Shown: piece by piece, positions 33,311-42,254 of the stretch | How the letters are laid out: every line of letters begins with the position of its first letter | How positions within the stretch are numbered: the first letter of the stretch is position 1 | Assembly: GCA_934394565.1 (NCBI GenBank) | Contig: CAKRQV010000018.1 | Coordinates: 1 to 48,022, forward strand | DNA: 48,022 nt | From: an uncultured Lachnospiraceae bacterium | Lineage (GTDB): Bacteria; Bacillota; Clostridia; Lachnospirales; Lachnospiraceae | Reading direction: 5' to 3' | The notes under the pieces: generated by a model | Databases searched by the model: none | What the model was told of the DNA's origin: nothing | The model's input: only the letters and a program-made list of their open reading frames with translations | Made by a program: the position numbers and the translations under genes

Positions 33311-34726
33311 ATGTACGAAAAAAAATCAAGAAGCTGGATCAAGCATCTGGATTTTATCATAGGCGATATTCTGGCAATCACCATAGCCTTTCTGGTGTCA
33401 TATGGTATGCGCTTTGGTGTATGGACGATTCTGGAGGACGGAAGTTATCGTAGTTATTATCTGGTACTTCTGGGATTTCATATTCTGGCATCCTTCTTTT
33501 GCAGAAACTACAGTGATATTGTACGACGTGGCTACGGAAATGAGCTGATCTATGTTCTGAAACATAATGCAATTCTGGGTGCCTGTACGATGTGCTGGCT
33601 GGTATTTACCAAACAGTCCGAGGATTATTCAAGATTAGTTCTGGGAATGTTCTTATTGCTGGATATCGCATGCATGTTTGTTATTCGTGATATATGGAAA
33701 CATTTTGTGCGCAGACATATGACAGAAAATGATAACAGCAGGAAACTTTTGATCGTAACGACAAGCAGCCGTGCTGAGACTTGTGTAAAGAAGATGCATA
33801 ACGATACATATCAGGGATATGAGGTCTGTGGCATTGCTTTACTGGATGGAAATATCACTGTACATACAGTCGATGGGTATGCTGTTGTAGCGGATGAGCA
33901 GACACTTTTAGAATATGTATTACGTAACGTAGTGGATGAAGTTCTGATAGAGACAGAGTTTCTGTCTGCAAATACAGAGGAAATCTGTCAGCAACTGTTG
34001 AACATGGGCATCGTTGTGCATGTCGGGGTGGATTATTTCTTCGAAAATATGCCCAATATGCAGGTGGGCCAGCTTGGCAGCCAGACAGTCATCACCTCCA
34101 GTATACAGACAGCCGGCAAGATAGAACTGGCGCTGAAGAGAGTTATGGATATCTGTGGCGCTTTAGCAGGTCTGCTGATCACCGGAATCGTCTGTATATT
34201 TGTAGCACCGGCAATCTATATAAAGTCACCGGGACCAATCTTTTTTTCACAGGTCCGTGTGGGAAAAAATGGCCGGTTTTTCAAAATCTATAAGTTTCGT
34301 TCTATGTATATGGATGCCGAAGAGCGTAAGAAAGAGCTCATGGAACAGAATAAGATGTCCGGTCTGATGTTTAAAATGGACGATGATCCGAGAATCATCA
34401 AAGGTATCGGGCACTTTATCCGTAATACAAGTATAGATGAATTACCGCAGTTCTGGAATATCCTGAAAGGTGACATGAGCCTTGTGGGAACCCGACCGCC
34501 AACCAGGGAAGAGTACGAACAGTATTCCCAGCACCATAAGATCCGTCTGAGCTTTCGCCCGGGTCTTACCGGTATGTGGCAGGTGAGCGGCAGAAGCAAT
34601 ATTACAGACTTTGAAGAAGTCGTACGGCTGGACGAAAAGTATATCGAGGAATGGAGCATCTGGCTGGATGTACGGATTCTGTTTAAAACGGTGGTTGTGG
34701 TACTGACGAGAAAAGGATCAGAGTAA
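33311..34726 (+). CDS. Polyprenyl glycosylphosphotransferase (priming sugar transferase)
   Basis: A 471-residue membrane enzyme that starts repeat-unit synthesis by moving a sugar 1-phosphate from a UDP-sugar to undecaprenyl phosphate. The ATG at 33311 has GGAAAG upstream; the longer frame from 33242 has no ribosome site. There are four N-terminal membrane spans (to about residue 125), a CoA-binding-like middle domain, a fifth span near residue 285, then the catalytic bacterial sugar transferase domain with SPGPIFFSQVRVG, KIYKFRSMYMDAE, NTSIDELPQFWNILKGDMSL and GTRPP. It is the first gene of the capsule locus. Sugar specificity is not readable. Confidence 0.95.
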   Translation: MYEKKSRSWIKHLDFIIGDILAITIAFLVSYGMRFGVWTILEDGSYRSYYLVLLGFHILASFFCRNYSDIVRRGYGNELIYVLKHNAILGACTMCWLVFTKQSEDYSRLVLGMFLLLDIACMFVIRDIWKHFVRRHMTENDNSRKLLIVTTSSRAETCVKKMHNDTYQGYEVCGIALLDGNITVHTVDGYAVVADEQTLLEYVLRNVVDEVLIETEFLSANTEEICQQLLNMGIVVHVGVDYFFENMPNMQVGQLGSQTVITSSIQTAGKIELALKRVMDICGALAGLLITGIVCIFVAPAIYIKSPGPIFFSQVRVGKNGRFFKIYKFRSMYMDAEERKKELMEQNKMSGLMFKMDDDPRIIKGIGHFIRNTSIDELPQFWNILKGDMSLVGTRPPTREEYEQYSQHHKIRLSFRPGLTGMWQVSGRSNITDFEEVVRLDEKYIEEWSIWLDVRILFKTVVVVLTRKGSE

Positions 34727-34745
34727 ATTAAATAAGGAAGATGTT

Positions 34746-34970
34746 ATGAAAGATTTATATTACAGAGACATGCTTCGGCAGGTTGGAAAACATAAGCGGT
34801 TGATTGTCCTTGGTGCGATCGTATGTATGATACTGGCTGGATATGCCGGGGATCATAAGGGATTGACAGCCAAACAGGAATACGAAACATACCAGACAGC
34901 TCTGCAGAAGTTTCAGGATACACTGCCGGGATACGATGAAACCATTACCAATATTGGCGTTTGTCTGTAA
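34746..34970 (+). pseudogene. Truncated chain-length (Wzz-like) protein fragment
   Basis: The 74-residue frame begins with AAGGAAG before its ATG. It has a cytosolic start, one membrane span (RLIVLGAIVCMILAGYAG) and a Gln/Tyr-rich helix (QEYETYQTALQKFQD), like the first part of a Wzz/Vps polysaccharide co-polymerase, then stops. Beyond the stop another frame (about 34980-35030) continues with YMMALVYGL, so a frameshifted remnant is likely. A short functional membrane protein cannot be excluded. The next gene is a full-length relative. Confidence 0.55.
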
Positions 34971-35059
34971 AAAATACAGCAGAGACAGGTACATGATGGC
35001 ACTTGTATATGGATTAAGAAAAATTGTACAGGAAAAATCCAGTGTAATAATATAAATGA

Positions 35060-35088
35060 TTGTGAAAACAAAAAGAAATTGGTATAAT
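35060..35088 (+). promoter_or_regulatory. Promoter of the chain-length protein gene
   Basis: TTGTGA and TATAAT are 17 bp apart and lie 35 bp before the ATG, which is preceded by GGGAGG. The gene therefore has its own start, separate from the priming transferase. Confidence 0.6.
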
Positions 35089-35122
35089 TTATTTAAGATT
35101 TGAAGAAAACAGGGAGGTACAG

Positions 35123-36592
35123 ATGAATCAGGAAGAAACAACAATAGATTTGATGGATTTATTAAGACGATGTCTGGAAAAATGGAAATTTATTTTACTT
35201 TGGATGCTGGTCGGTGCTGTACTGATAGACTGTGCTGGTGCAGCCAAGTCTGTGCTGGAAAGAAAAAATGCACAGACACAGCTGCAGCAGGAAGAAAAGA
35301 ACGATGAGACAGTGCTGCTTTCTACGCTTAAAGAAGCGAAAGATAAATTAACAGACCGGGAAGCAGATGATGTGGAAACGGCGATTTCGTTATACAAGGA
35401 ATATCAGGCAGCATACGAAAAAGAACTGGCATATTATCAGAATTCTATCAGAATGAAGCTGGATCCAGCGGGTGTTTCTACGGTATGTCTCAGCTATCTG
35501 ATTGATAACCATTATGAGGCTGTATATCCGGTGATCGGACATAAGGATACGACGAATGATATTATCAGTATCCTGACAAACAGCATACTTACCGAATCAA
35601 CGAATCAGAAAATCGCGGATGCACTTCAGATTGACAATGTGGTATATGCGCAGGAGCTGGTATCGACTTATAGCAATGATAATAATGTACTATACTTTAA
35701 AATTGTTGCTGAGAAGCAGGAGGATTGTGAAAAAATAGCAGAGATCATCAAGCAGGCTGTGAATGAGAAGGTGGAGTCTGTACATGCAGTATGTGGTGAC
35801 TTTGATATTACGCAGTCTGGTGAGCAGTATGCGAGAGAGATGGATTTGTCGCTGCAGACAGAGCAGGAAAATAAAGTAACTTCATTACGCGATTTGAAGA
35901 GTACGATTGCTAATTTGACATATGGAATGAGTGAGAATCAGCAGACATATTATAACGCCTCACTTGACGAACAAAACATAAATGCAGATAGTACAGAGCA
36001 GAAAAAGACTGAAACGACAGAGAATATTGTGATGGAAATACCAGCGGTAACCTATGTGAGTTTAAAATGGCTGCTGATTGGAGCTTTTGTGGGAATTTTA
36101 TGTGCTTGTGCATGGATTACACTGAAATATATTCTGGCTAAACAATTGCGTACGGCAAGTGATATTGAAGAAATGTACGGACTGACTGTATTAGGCTGTA
36201 TCACTGATAAAGATAAGAAAAAATTGCGTATATTCCAGAATGGGTATGATGCAATGGATACGGAAAGTCAGCTGGATATGATTGCAACAAAAATACAGCT
36301 GGTGGCTGGAAAAGAACAGTATAATAGAATCTTTGTTGGTGGAGCGGTATTATCTGAAAAAACAGAAGAAATCTGTGAGAAACTTGTGAAAAAGATAAAT
36401 ATCATGTGTCTTAATGGGTGTAGTGGACAATCCTTGTTGTATGATGAAAATACGATGCAGGAGATGGCAGAGTCAGATGCAGTGGTTTTTGTTGAACAGA
36501 TTGATGCATCACAGTATGCTGAAATCAAAAAGGCTAAAGAACTTTGTGAAAAATGTCACCAGCTTATAATAGGATGTGTTGTTGTTGAGTGA
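35123..36592 (+). CDS. Wzz-like polysaccharide chain-length protein without kinase motifs
   Basis: A 489-residue inner-membrane protein. Membrane span 1 is near residues 20-40 (FILLWMLVGAVLIDCAGAA). A long outside Glu/Lys/Gln-rich coiled segment follows (to about 310) with YYQNSIRMKLDPAGV, typical of Gram-positive Wzz-type proteins. Span 2 is near 312-335 (SLKWLLIGAFVGILCACAWI). The cytosolic C-terminal 150 residues resemble the BY-kinase-like fold (RIFVGGAVLSEK, SDAVVFVEQIDASQY) but lack a Walker A loop and tyrosine cluster. It probably sets polymer length or export without kinase activity. It follows the shorter relative at 34746. Confidence 0.8.
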   Translation: MNQEETTIDLMDLLRRCLEKWKFILLWMLVGAVLIDCAGAAKSVLERKNAQTQLQQEEKNDETVLLSTLKEAKDKLTDREADDVETAISLYKEYQAAYEKELAYYQNSIRMKLDPAGVSTVCLSYLIDNHYEAVYPVIGHKDTTNDIISILTNSILTESTNQKIADALQIDNVVYAQELVSTYSNDNNVLYFKIVAEKQEDCEKIAEIIKQAVNEKVESVHAVCGDFDITQSGEQYAREMDLSLQTEQENKVTSLRDLKSTIANLTYGMSENQQTYYNASLDEQNINADSTEQKKTETTENIVMEIPAVTYVSLKWLLIGAFVGILCACAWITLKYILAKQLRTASDIEEMYGLTVLGCITDKDKKKLRIFQNGYDAMDTESQLDMIATKIQLVAGKEQYNRIFVGGAVLSEKTEEICEKLVKKINIMCLNGCSGQSLLYDENTMQEMAESDAVVFVEQIDASQYAEIKKAKELCEKCHQLIIGCVVVE

Positions 36593-36663
36593 GATGAGGA
36601 GACTAATTTCAGGACGATGTTGCAGAAAATAGTGCAAACGAAAACGCGACGGATGTTATGAAA

Positions 36664-36700
36664 AGCTTCCTACACTAAAATGAGAATGGTGCAGGAAGCT
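36664..36700. repeat. Inverted repeat hairpin
   Basis: AGCTTCCTACAC and GTGCAGGAAGCT form a 12-bp stem with one mismatch and a 13-base loop. No T run follows, but it lies 72 bases after the chain-length gene and may still affect its transcript end. Confidence 0.55.
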
Positions 36701-36964
36701 AAACTATAGATGTAAGGGTTTTGACAAAGTAATTATTGTTGCTCCTCTGTGAATATTTTTCTGCTCATGAAGCTCCTCCGCTTCTGTGATTAGAATATCA
36801 CATTTGAGAGGCAGTGTCTAAGAAGCAGTGTCTGAGAAGCAGGAGGCACTTGGGAATGGTATTAAAAAATAGGGAAAATTAGTGAATGTATCTAAAAAAC
36901 AAGTGCTACGCTGATTCACGTGTCCCCAGTCAATGGCACATTATATCATGATTTGGTGGAGTCA

Positions 36965-37049
36965 GTTATGGCAATAAAGGTCAGCATTAAGAAATAGAGA
37001 AGTAGTAGGACATGTTATGACAATAATATCTAGCACTTTGATGCTGACG
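36965..37049 (+). repeat. Degenerate direct repeat block A
   Basis: Two about 49-base units, each beginning GTTATGRCAATAA and followed by a YAGCAYTWWG-like word, with AAATAGAGAAGT between them. The same two-unit block, 51-base period, occurs at 37841-37928 on the far side of the ugd fragment. Confidence 0.6.
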
Positions 37050-37350
37050 GCAGATTATTGTTTATGTTACGATAAATGATGGGCATGAATCTGTGCAGTT
37101 TTAACAAAGTGAGTTGCTTATAAGATGTCTACATCAAAATCCAGTTGAGAGAAAACGAATGAGTGGCTCATGGTAAGTTTCTATAAAAGTTTCAGTGTTG
37201 GTCAGGACAATAGATAGCCACTGTAAGAAAATGATAAGTCACAGCGTGATAGGTCATTCGGTATGGAAGATAACCACACTGATTTGAAGAGATTAATTGG
37301 TTCGATACGAGCCTTACATATAAGCAAAATGAATCTCGGGAGGATATAGG

Positions 37351-37647
37351 ATTATTAAAAAGAGCTATAAAATTGCGGTTGCGGGTACTGGTTACGTTGG
37401 TTTGTCCATTGCCACGCTTCTCAGCCAGCACCATCAAGTGACAGCTGTGGATATCATCCCAGAGAAGGTGGATTTTATCAATAACCGCAAGTCTCCGATT
37501 CAAGATGACTATATCGAAAAATATCTGGCTGAGAAAGAACTGAACTTGACCGCAACACTGGATGCAAAGGCTGCATACTCTGATGCGGATTTTGTTGTAA
37601 TTGCGGCCCCTACGAATGTCTACCTCAAACTTTCAGTGGCGGCATGA
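37351..37647 (+). pseudogene. ugd: Broken UDP-glucose 6-dehydrogenase gene, N-terminal fragment
   Basis: The frame gives about 98 residues starting IIKKSYKIAVAGTGYVGLS, the Rossmann GxGYVG nucleotide loop of UDP-sugar dehydrogenases, with VDIIPEKVDFINNRKSPIQD and ADFVVIAAPTN. Homology stops after AAPTN and the frame ends within about ten unrelated residues, so three quarters of the enzyme, including the catalytic Cys, is missing. CGGGAGG lies in the right place for a ribosome site, but the codon at the start is ATT where an ATG would be expected. Intact Ugd makes UDP-glucuronate for capsules, so this is a remnant of an earlier version of the locus. Confidence 0.85.
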
Positions 37648-38071
37648 TGGTCTACGGTGGCGTATAAAACTCATGCAAAATACCCCTGCTGCGTGCCTGT
37701 TTTACTGCAGAGCAAGGGACGGACATGATAACTGCATTTTTCTGGTGAATTAGAGGTAGAGGGTGGTAGATGATTGTTAATGTAGCAACAAAGAAACGGT
37801 ATGAACTTGTACAGTTTTGACAAAGTAAGCTGGTGCGAAGGTTATGACAATAAGGGACAACACTTTGAAAAATAGAGAAGTGCGATTGCGAGTTATGACA
37901 ATAAGACACAGCACTTTGTCAGTGAGTTGGTATGAAGGTGTCTACCATAAAGTTTCAGTTGAGGGGAAAATGATTTCTTATTTTGCTCTAATATATAAGG
38001 AAGCACAAAAAATTTGCATGGTAGGAATGCATAAAATAAAGGATTTCATTAAATAAAAGGAAGAATGAAGA
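37648..38071. other. Gene-free stretch after the ugd fragment
   Basis: No gene that I can support. It contains a third GTTTTGACAAAGTAA (37814), repeat block B and a copy of the KTCTACMWYAAARTYCAGTTGAG-like sequence seen near 37125. The last 100 bases are A-rich and hold the ribosome site of the acetyltransferase gene. Confidence 0.5.
37841..37928 (+). repeat. Degenerate direct repeat block B
   Basis: Two units with a 51-base period, GTTATGACAATAAG followed by ACARCACTTTG, with AAATAGAGAAGTGCGATT between. It is clearly related to block A at 36965-37049. The two blocks flank the ugd fragment in the same orientation. Confidence 0.6.
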
Positions 38072-38722
38072 ATGAGTTTGCATTGTATAAAACAATTAAT
38101 TCATAGAAAAAAGATAGGCAATGCTTGTACATTTGGAAAAAACACTACTATCGATTCAAAAGCTTATTTTGAAGGAATGAATAGATTAGGAGAGAACACA
38201 TGGTTCTTAAACAGTTCTATAGGCTATGCCTCTTATATAAGCAATAATTCCTTTATAAAAAATACAGTGATTGGTAGATACACATGTATTGCAAATGATG
38301 TAATGACAGTGGCAGGAAATCATCCAACTTCTTTTGCTTCAATACACCCAGCTTTTTATTCCCTTGCTCAAAAACCATCCTATGTAAAGCAGTCTAAGTT
38401 TGAAGATTTTAAATATTTAAATTCAGAGAAACAAATTTCGATTGAGATAGGTAATGATGTATGGATTGGCTCAAGAGCAACGATACTTGAGGGAGTCAAT
38501 ATTGGTGATGGTGTTGTTGTTGCAGCAGGTGCAGTTGTGACAAAGGACGTTCCTCCTTATGCAATTGTCGGTGGTGTGCCAGCAAGGATTATAAGGTATC
38601 GATTTGATGAAGAAACAATCCAGAACTTATTGAAAATGAAATGGTGGGAAAAAGATCAGGAATGGATTCAGAATCATGCAGACGATTTCGATGATGTGAA
38701 ACAATTATTTTCTAATACATAA
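38072..38722 (+). CDS. CatB-type O-acetyltransferase (hexapeptide repeat)
   Basis: A 216-residue left-handed beta-helix acetyltransferase using acetyl-CoA, probably on a sugar of the capsule repeat. Hexapeptide repeats are visible (IGNDVWIGSRATILEGVNIGDGVVVAAGAVVTKDVPPYA in parts) and the NHPTSFAS loop carries the family catalytic His (residue about 90). The end PARIIRYRFDEETIQNLL-type tail is typical of the xenobiotic/CatB group. GGAAGAATGAAG precedes the ATG. It is the first gene of the AT-rich cassette. The acceptor sugar is unknown. Confidence 0.85.
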   Translation: MSLHCIKQLIHRKKIGNACTFGKNTTIDSKAYFEGMNRLGENTWFLNSSIGYASYISNNSFIKNTVIGRYTCIANDVMTVAGNHPTSFASIHPAFYSLAQKPSYVKQSKFEDFKYLNSEKQISIEIGNDVWIGSRATILEGVNIGDGVVVAAGAVVTKDVPPYAIVGGVPARIIRYRFDEETIQNLLKMKWWEKDQEWIQNHADDFDDVKQLFSNT

Positions 38723-38771
38723 AAAAATAAGAATGCTATGGAAATAAAGTTAAAGAGGAAGGTCAGGTAAC

Positions 38772-39554
38772 ATGACAGCAGTGAAACAAGAATTTATACA
38801 TAAGGTGGATAAAGCTAAAATTCCTACATGTAATATTTTGGGAGTTGATATTGCAGCTGTTGATATGGTGTGGTTGCTTGACTACCTCAACGATAATATC
38901 CACGCCTTATCAGGAGATTACATATGTGTGTCTAATGTACACACCACCGTGACAGCATATGAAGATGTGGAATATCGAAAGGTACAGAATGGTGGAATTA
39001 TGGCAATACCAGATGGCGGACCACTTTCTTCAGTTGGCCAAAAACGTGGTTTTAAGAACATGAAACGAACTACTGGGCCGAGCCTGATGGGGGAAATTTT
39101 CAAAATTTCTGTTTCCAAAGGGTATCGACATTTTTTTTACGGCTCAACTGATGAAACTCTTGAAAAACTCTACTCTGTTTTGGAGAAGACTTATCCTGGA
39201 ATCCGGATTGCTGGAATGTACAGCCCTCCGTTTAGAACTATGACAGCGGAAGAGGACAAGGCAATCGTGGAAAGAATTAATGAAACAAAACCTGACTTTG
39301 TCTGGATTGGACTTGGAGCACCAAAACAGGAAAAGTGGATGGCAGCACATCAGGGATGTGTAGACGGACTGATGATTGGTGTAGGTGCTGGCTTTGATTA
39401 TCATGCTGGCAATATTGAGAGAGCACCTGAATGGATGCAGAAGAGTAATTTGGAATGGGTATATAGGCTGTTGCAAGATCCAAAGCGATTGTTTGGACGA
39501 TACTGGCACACGAACACGAAGTTTATTTGGAATGCAATGATAAGGGGAAAGTAA
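38772..39554 (+). CDS. WecG/TagA/CpsF-family glycosyltransferase
   Basis: A 260-residue GT26 enzyme. Diagnostic parts are VSNVHTTVTAYED near residue 55, AIPDGGPLSS, RTTGPSLM, FYGSTDETLEKL and WIGLGAPKQEKWM near residue 175. Relatives add N-acetylmannosamine(uronic acid) or a similar sugar as the second sugar onto the lipid-linked primer, in enterobacterial common antigen, wall teichoic acid and capsules. It fits as the second step after the priming transferase at 33311. GAGGAAGG lies before the ATG, and the next gene starts 3 bases after its stop. Confidence 0.93.
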   Translation: MTAVKQEFIHKVDKAKIPTCNILGVDIAAVDMVWLLDYLNDNIHALSGDYICVSNVHTTVTAYEDVEYRKVQNGGIMAIPDGGPLSSVGQKRGFKNMKRTTGPSLMGEIFKISVSKGYRHFFYGSTDETLEKLYSVLEKTYPGIRIAGMYSPPFRTMTAEEDKAIVERINETKPDFVWIGLGAPKQEKWMAAHQGCVDGLMIGVGAGFDYHAGNIERAPEWMQKSNLEWVYRLLQDPKRLFGRYWHTNTKFIWNAMIRGK

Positions 39555-39557
39555 GAG

Positions 39558-40223
39558 ATGGATATTAAGAGATATGTAAGAGATCATGAAGGATTGATGA
39601 AATTCTTAGCATTAATATACAGAGCAATCGGTTTTAATTCCATTAAAGGTAAAGCTAATATGAAAATTTTATGGGGAGGGGTATTCGCACAGCGTACACA
39701 TATTAAGAATAACGGAAAAAATAATTGTTTGATATTAGAAGAAGGATGCAGAATATATGATTCTCAAATACAGTTTTTTGGAGAAAACAATACAGTTAAA
39801 ATCGAGCATGACTGTGTTTTGAGAAATGTAGATATATGGATTAGTGATGGTGGAATCATTGAAGTAGGACATAACACACACTTTTCAGGGAAAACTCATA
39901 TAGCCTGCATTGAAGGGAAAAAGGTTCATATAGGTGAGAGATGCTTGCTTTCAGATACGATTACTTTTAGAACAGGAGATAGTCACTCTATACTAGATAG
40001 TGATGGAAAAAGAATAAATAAAGCTAAAGATATTGCTATTGGAGATCACGTTTGGATAGGACAGCAAGTGATTGTTTTAAAGGGATCTACAGTTGGTGCT
40101 GATTCAATTGTTGGAACAGGGTCTTTATTGACAGGAAAAACATATGATTCGAATTCAATAATTGTGGGGATACCTGCTAAAATTGTAAAACAGCATGTTT
40201 CGTGGGATCCAAGGACCTTGTAA
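39558..40223 (+). CDS. Hexapeptide-repeat acyltransferase
   Basis: A 221-residue left-handed beta-helix protein, probably an O-acetyltransferase for the capsule. Repeat turns are visible in IEHDCVLRNVDIWI, IGDHVWIGQQVIVLKGSTVG and IVGTGSLLTGKTYDSNSIIVG, ending IPAKIVKQHVSWD. The acceptor and the exact acyl group are unknown. It is translationally close to the WecG-like gene (3-base gap) with GGGGAAAG as ribosome site. It is less like CatB than the protein at 38072. Confidence 0.85.
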   Translation: MDIKRYVRDHEGLMKFLALIYRAIGFNSIKGKANMKILWGGVFAQRTHIKNNGKNNCLILEEGCRIYDSQIQFFGENNTVKIEHDCVLRNVDIWISDGGIIEVGHNTHFSGKTHIACIEGKKVHIGERCLLSDTITFRTGDSHSILDSDGKRINKAKDIAIGDHVWIGQQVIVLKGSTVGADSIVGTGSLLTGKTYDSNSIIVGIPAKIVKQHVSWDPRTL

Positions 40224-40262
40224 ATAATCCAAGAAGATAATAGAAAAGTAGAGGTAATAGGT

Positions 40263-41438
40263 GTGAGTAGTGAAAAAAAGAATATATTGATTGTACACAA
40301 CTATTATCAGATTCCCGGTGGAGAAGATACCGTTGTTGCAAATGAGAAAACGATGCTTGAGAAGCATGGACATAAAGTGATTTTATACAGTCGTAATAAT
40401 GCAGAATTAAAGCAGATGTCAAAAATTAGAATTCTGTTTCTCCCATTCACAACAGTATTCAACCTGCGAACATATAAGGAAATCAAGAAACAGATAAGGC
40501 GAGAAAACATAGACGTGGTTCATGTTCATAATACACTTAGCCTGATAAGTCCAGCGGTTTATTATGCAGCAAGAAGCATGAAAGTACCGGTTGTACAGAC
40601 GGTACACAATTTTCGTCTACTTTGCCCTGGAGCAACTTTTTATCGTGATGGTCATATCTGTGAGGACTGTGTTAAAAACGGCTTGAAGTGTGCTGTGAAA
40701 TATAGCTGTTATCGAGGCAGCAAGGCACAAACTTTGGTTTGTGCGATAAGTACATGGCTGCATCGGACAACAGGCATTTACGGAAGGATTAACTATATTT
40801 GTTTGACAGAGTTTAACAAAAATAAATTGTTACAATTAAAGCATATCAAACCAGAACGTGTCTTTGTGAAACCAAACTTTGTTGAGAATAATAGCTTTAT
40901 ACCAGGAGAAGAGAGGCTTAATCAGTTTGTCTTTGTAGGTAGGCTGGATAAGCTGAAAGGTGTGGATATCCTTTTTGAAGCGTGGAAGCGTATGGGAGAA
41001 GGTGTGATTAAACTGATTGTTTGCGGTATGGGACCAATGGAGGATTGGTGTAAGTCATTTATCAAAGAAAATGTTGTAAACATTGAAATGCGTGGATTTG
41101 TGCCAAATGATGAAGCTCTAAAGATAATAGCAAACAGCAAAGCACTTGTATTGCCTACCCAGTGGTATGAAGGATTTCCGATGAGCATTTTGGAAGCATT
41201 TAGTGTTGGAACTCCTGTTATTTGCTCTGATTTGGGAAATGCTGGAAGTGTTGTTGAAGAGGGAATTACAGGATATAAATTTAGATATGACTCCATAGAG
41301 AGTATAATGTCGGCAATTGATAAAATGAGAGAAAAGCCATTAAATAAAGAAAAAATAAAAAAAATATATGAAATTAAGTATAGCGAAAATGCCAATTACA
41401 AGATTTTAAATGACATATATACCGGTATAAGTGATTAA
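40263..41438 (+). CDS. Family 4 glycosyltransferase
   Basis: A 391-residue GT-B fold enzyme starting at a GTG, with GAGG 8 nt upstream. The N-terminal domain has NYYQIPGGEDTVVANE and VVHVHNT. A Cys-rich insert (ICEDCVKNGLKC) is common in this subgroup. The C-terminal nucleotide-sugar domain has FVGRLDKLKGVDILFEAWK, ALVLPTQWYEGFPMSILEAF and GTPVICSDLG, including the E-x7-E motif. It adds one sugar of the capsule unit; donor and linkage are not readable. Confidence 0.9.
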   Translation: MSSEKKNILIVHNYYQIPGGEDTVVANEKTMLEKHGHKVILYSRNNAELKQMSKIRILFLPFTTVFNLRTYKEIKKQIRRENIDVVHVHNTLSLISPAVYYAARSMKVPVVQTVHNFRLLCPGATFYRDGHICEDCVKNGLKCAVKYSCYRGSKAQTLVCAISTWLHRTTGIYGRINYICLTEFNKNKLLQLKHIKPERVFVKPNFVENNSFIPGEERLNQFVFVGRLDKLKGVDILFEAWKRMGEGVIKLIVCGMGPMEDWCKSFIKENVVNIEMRGFVPNDEALKIIANSKALVLPTQWYEGFPMSILEAFSVGTPVICSDLGNAGSVVEEGITGYKFRYDSIESIMSAIDKMREKPLNKEKIKKIYEIKYSENANYKILNDIYTGISD

Positions 41439-41449
41439 GGAGATTGAGT

Positions 41450-42244
41450 GTGGAACGACTAAAAGTTAGCATGATTACAATTTGCTATAACGCAGAAAAA
41501 ACAATTGCAAAAACAATAGAGAGTGTATTGAGTCAAGACTATGAAAATCTAGAATATATTATTGTTGATGGTGGTAGTAAGGATCATACAATAGATATTA
41601 TTAAAAGTTACGAGAATGAAAAAATACGTTGGATTTCTGAAAATGACAACGGTATTTCTGATGCCTTTAATAAAGGAATAAAAATGGCAACAGGAGATTT
41701 TATAGGGTTGATTAATGCCGATGATTATTTGCTTCCTCATGCCATAGCAAATTTGACGTTAGCGTGTTATGAGCGCACAGATGTATTATATGGAAATACT
41801 ATTGTAAATGATGAAGAAAATGAATTGAAATTAGTAAAATATGCTGGTTCAGTAGAAGGACTTGAATATTCCCTCCCATTTATACATCAAAGCTCATTAG
41901 TAAGAAAAAAAGCTTATGAGCAATATGGAGGGTATTCAGAAAAATATAAAATATGTATGGATTATGATTTGTTTGCAAGGTTTTATCGGGAGGGGGCAAA
42001 ATTTCAATTTGTCAATACAGTTGTTAGTTGCTTCATGTATGGTGGAACATCGTGTAGACATCCGTTTCAGACAATTGAGGAAGATATATCCATTGCGGAA
42101 AAGTATGGTTTAAGTCACTCCAAGGCTATGAGATATAAAATTAAAATGTATACAAAAAATAGTATAAAAATTGTTTTGACAAGACTAAGAATATGGAAAG
42201 CGTTCTATTGTCTGATCAAACGGGATAACATATATAAGTATTAG
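41450..42244 (+). CDS. Family 2 glycosyltransferase
   Basis: A 264-residue GT-A enzyme. I chose the GTG at 41450 because AAGGAG ends 7 nt before it; the TTG at 41444 would be only 1 base from that site. Typical features are SMITICYNAEKTIAKTIESV, IIVDGGSKDHTIDII, INADDYLLPHA (the DxD-like metal site) and IHQSSLVRKKAYEQYGGY. It is of the WcaA/colanic-acid type, adding one capsule sugar. The next gene begins 10 bases after its stop. Confidence 0.9.
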   Translation: MERLKVSMITICYNAEKTIAKTIESVLSQDYENLEYIIVDGGSKDHTIDIIKSYENEKIRWISENDNGISDAFNKGIKMATGDFIGLINADDYLLPHAIANLTLACYERTDVLYGNTIVNDEENELKLVKYAGSVEGLEYSLPFIHQSSLVRKKAYEQYGGYSEKYKICMDYDLFARFYREGAKFQFVNTVVSCFMYGGTSCRHPFQTIEEDISIAEKYGLSHSKAMRYKIKMYTKNSIKIVLTRLRIWKAFYCLIKRDNIYKY

Positions 42245-42254
42245 AGGAAAAATA

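Larger units (their letters stand above)
36593..37350. other. Gene-free scar region between conserved and variable parts of the capsule locus
   Basis: I see no credible gene in these 758 bases. They hold a 12-bp inverted repeat (36664-36700), a 15-base tandem duplication GCAGTGTCTRAGAA (about 36812-36842), two copies of GTTTTRACAAAGTRA (36718, 37098) and repeat block A (36965-37049). The patchwork suggests repeated rearrangement. Confidence 0.6.

Noticed and set aside
37652..37909. An 85-residue minus-strand frame in the scar region
   Set aside because: It runs across repeat block B and has no ribosome site or recognisable family.
36593..38071. Insertion sequence remnant as the cause of the ugd break
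   Set aside because: No transposase fragment, terminal inverted repeats or target duplication could be found, only degenerate direct repeats.
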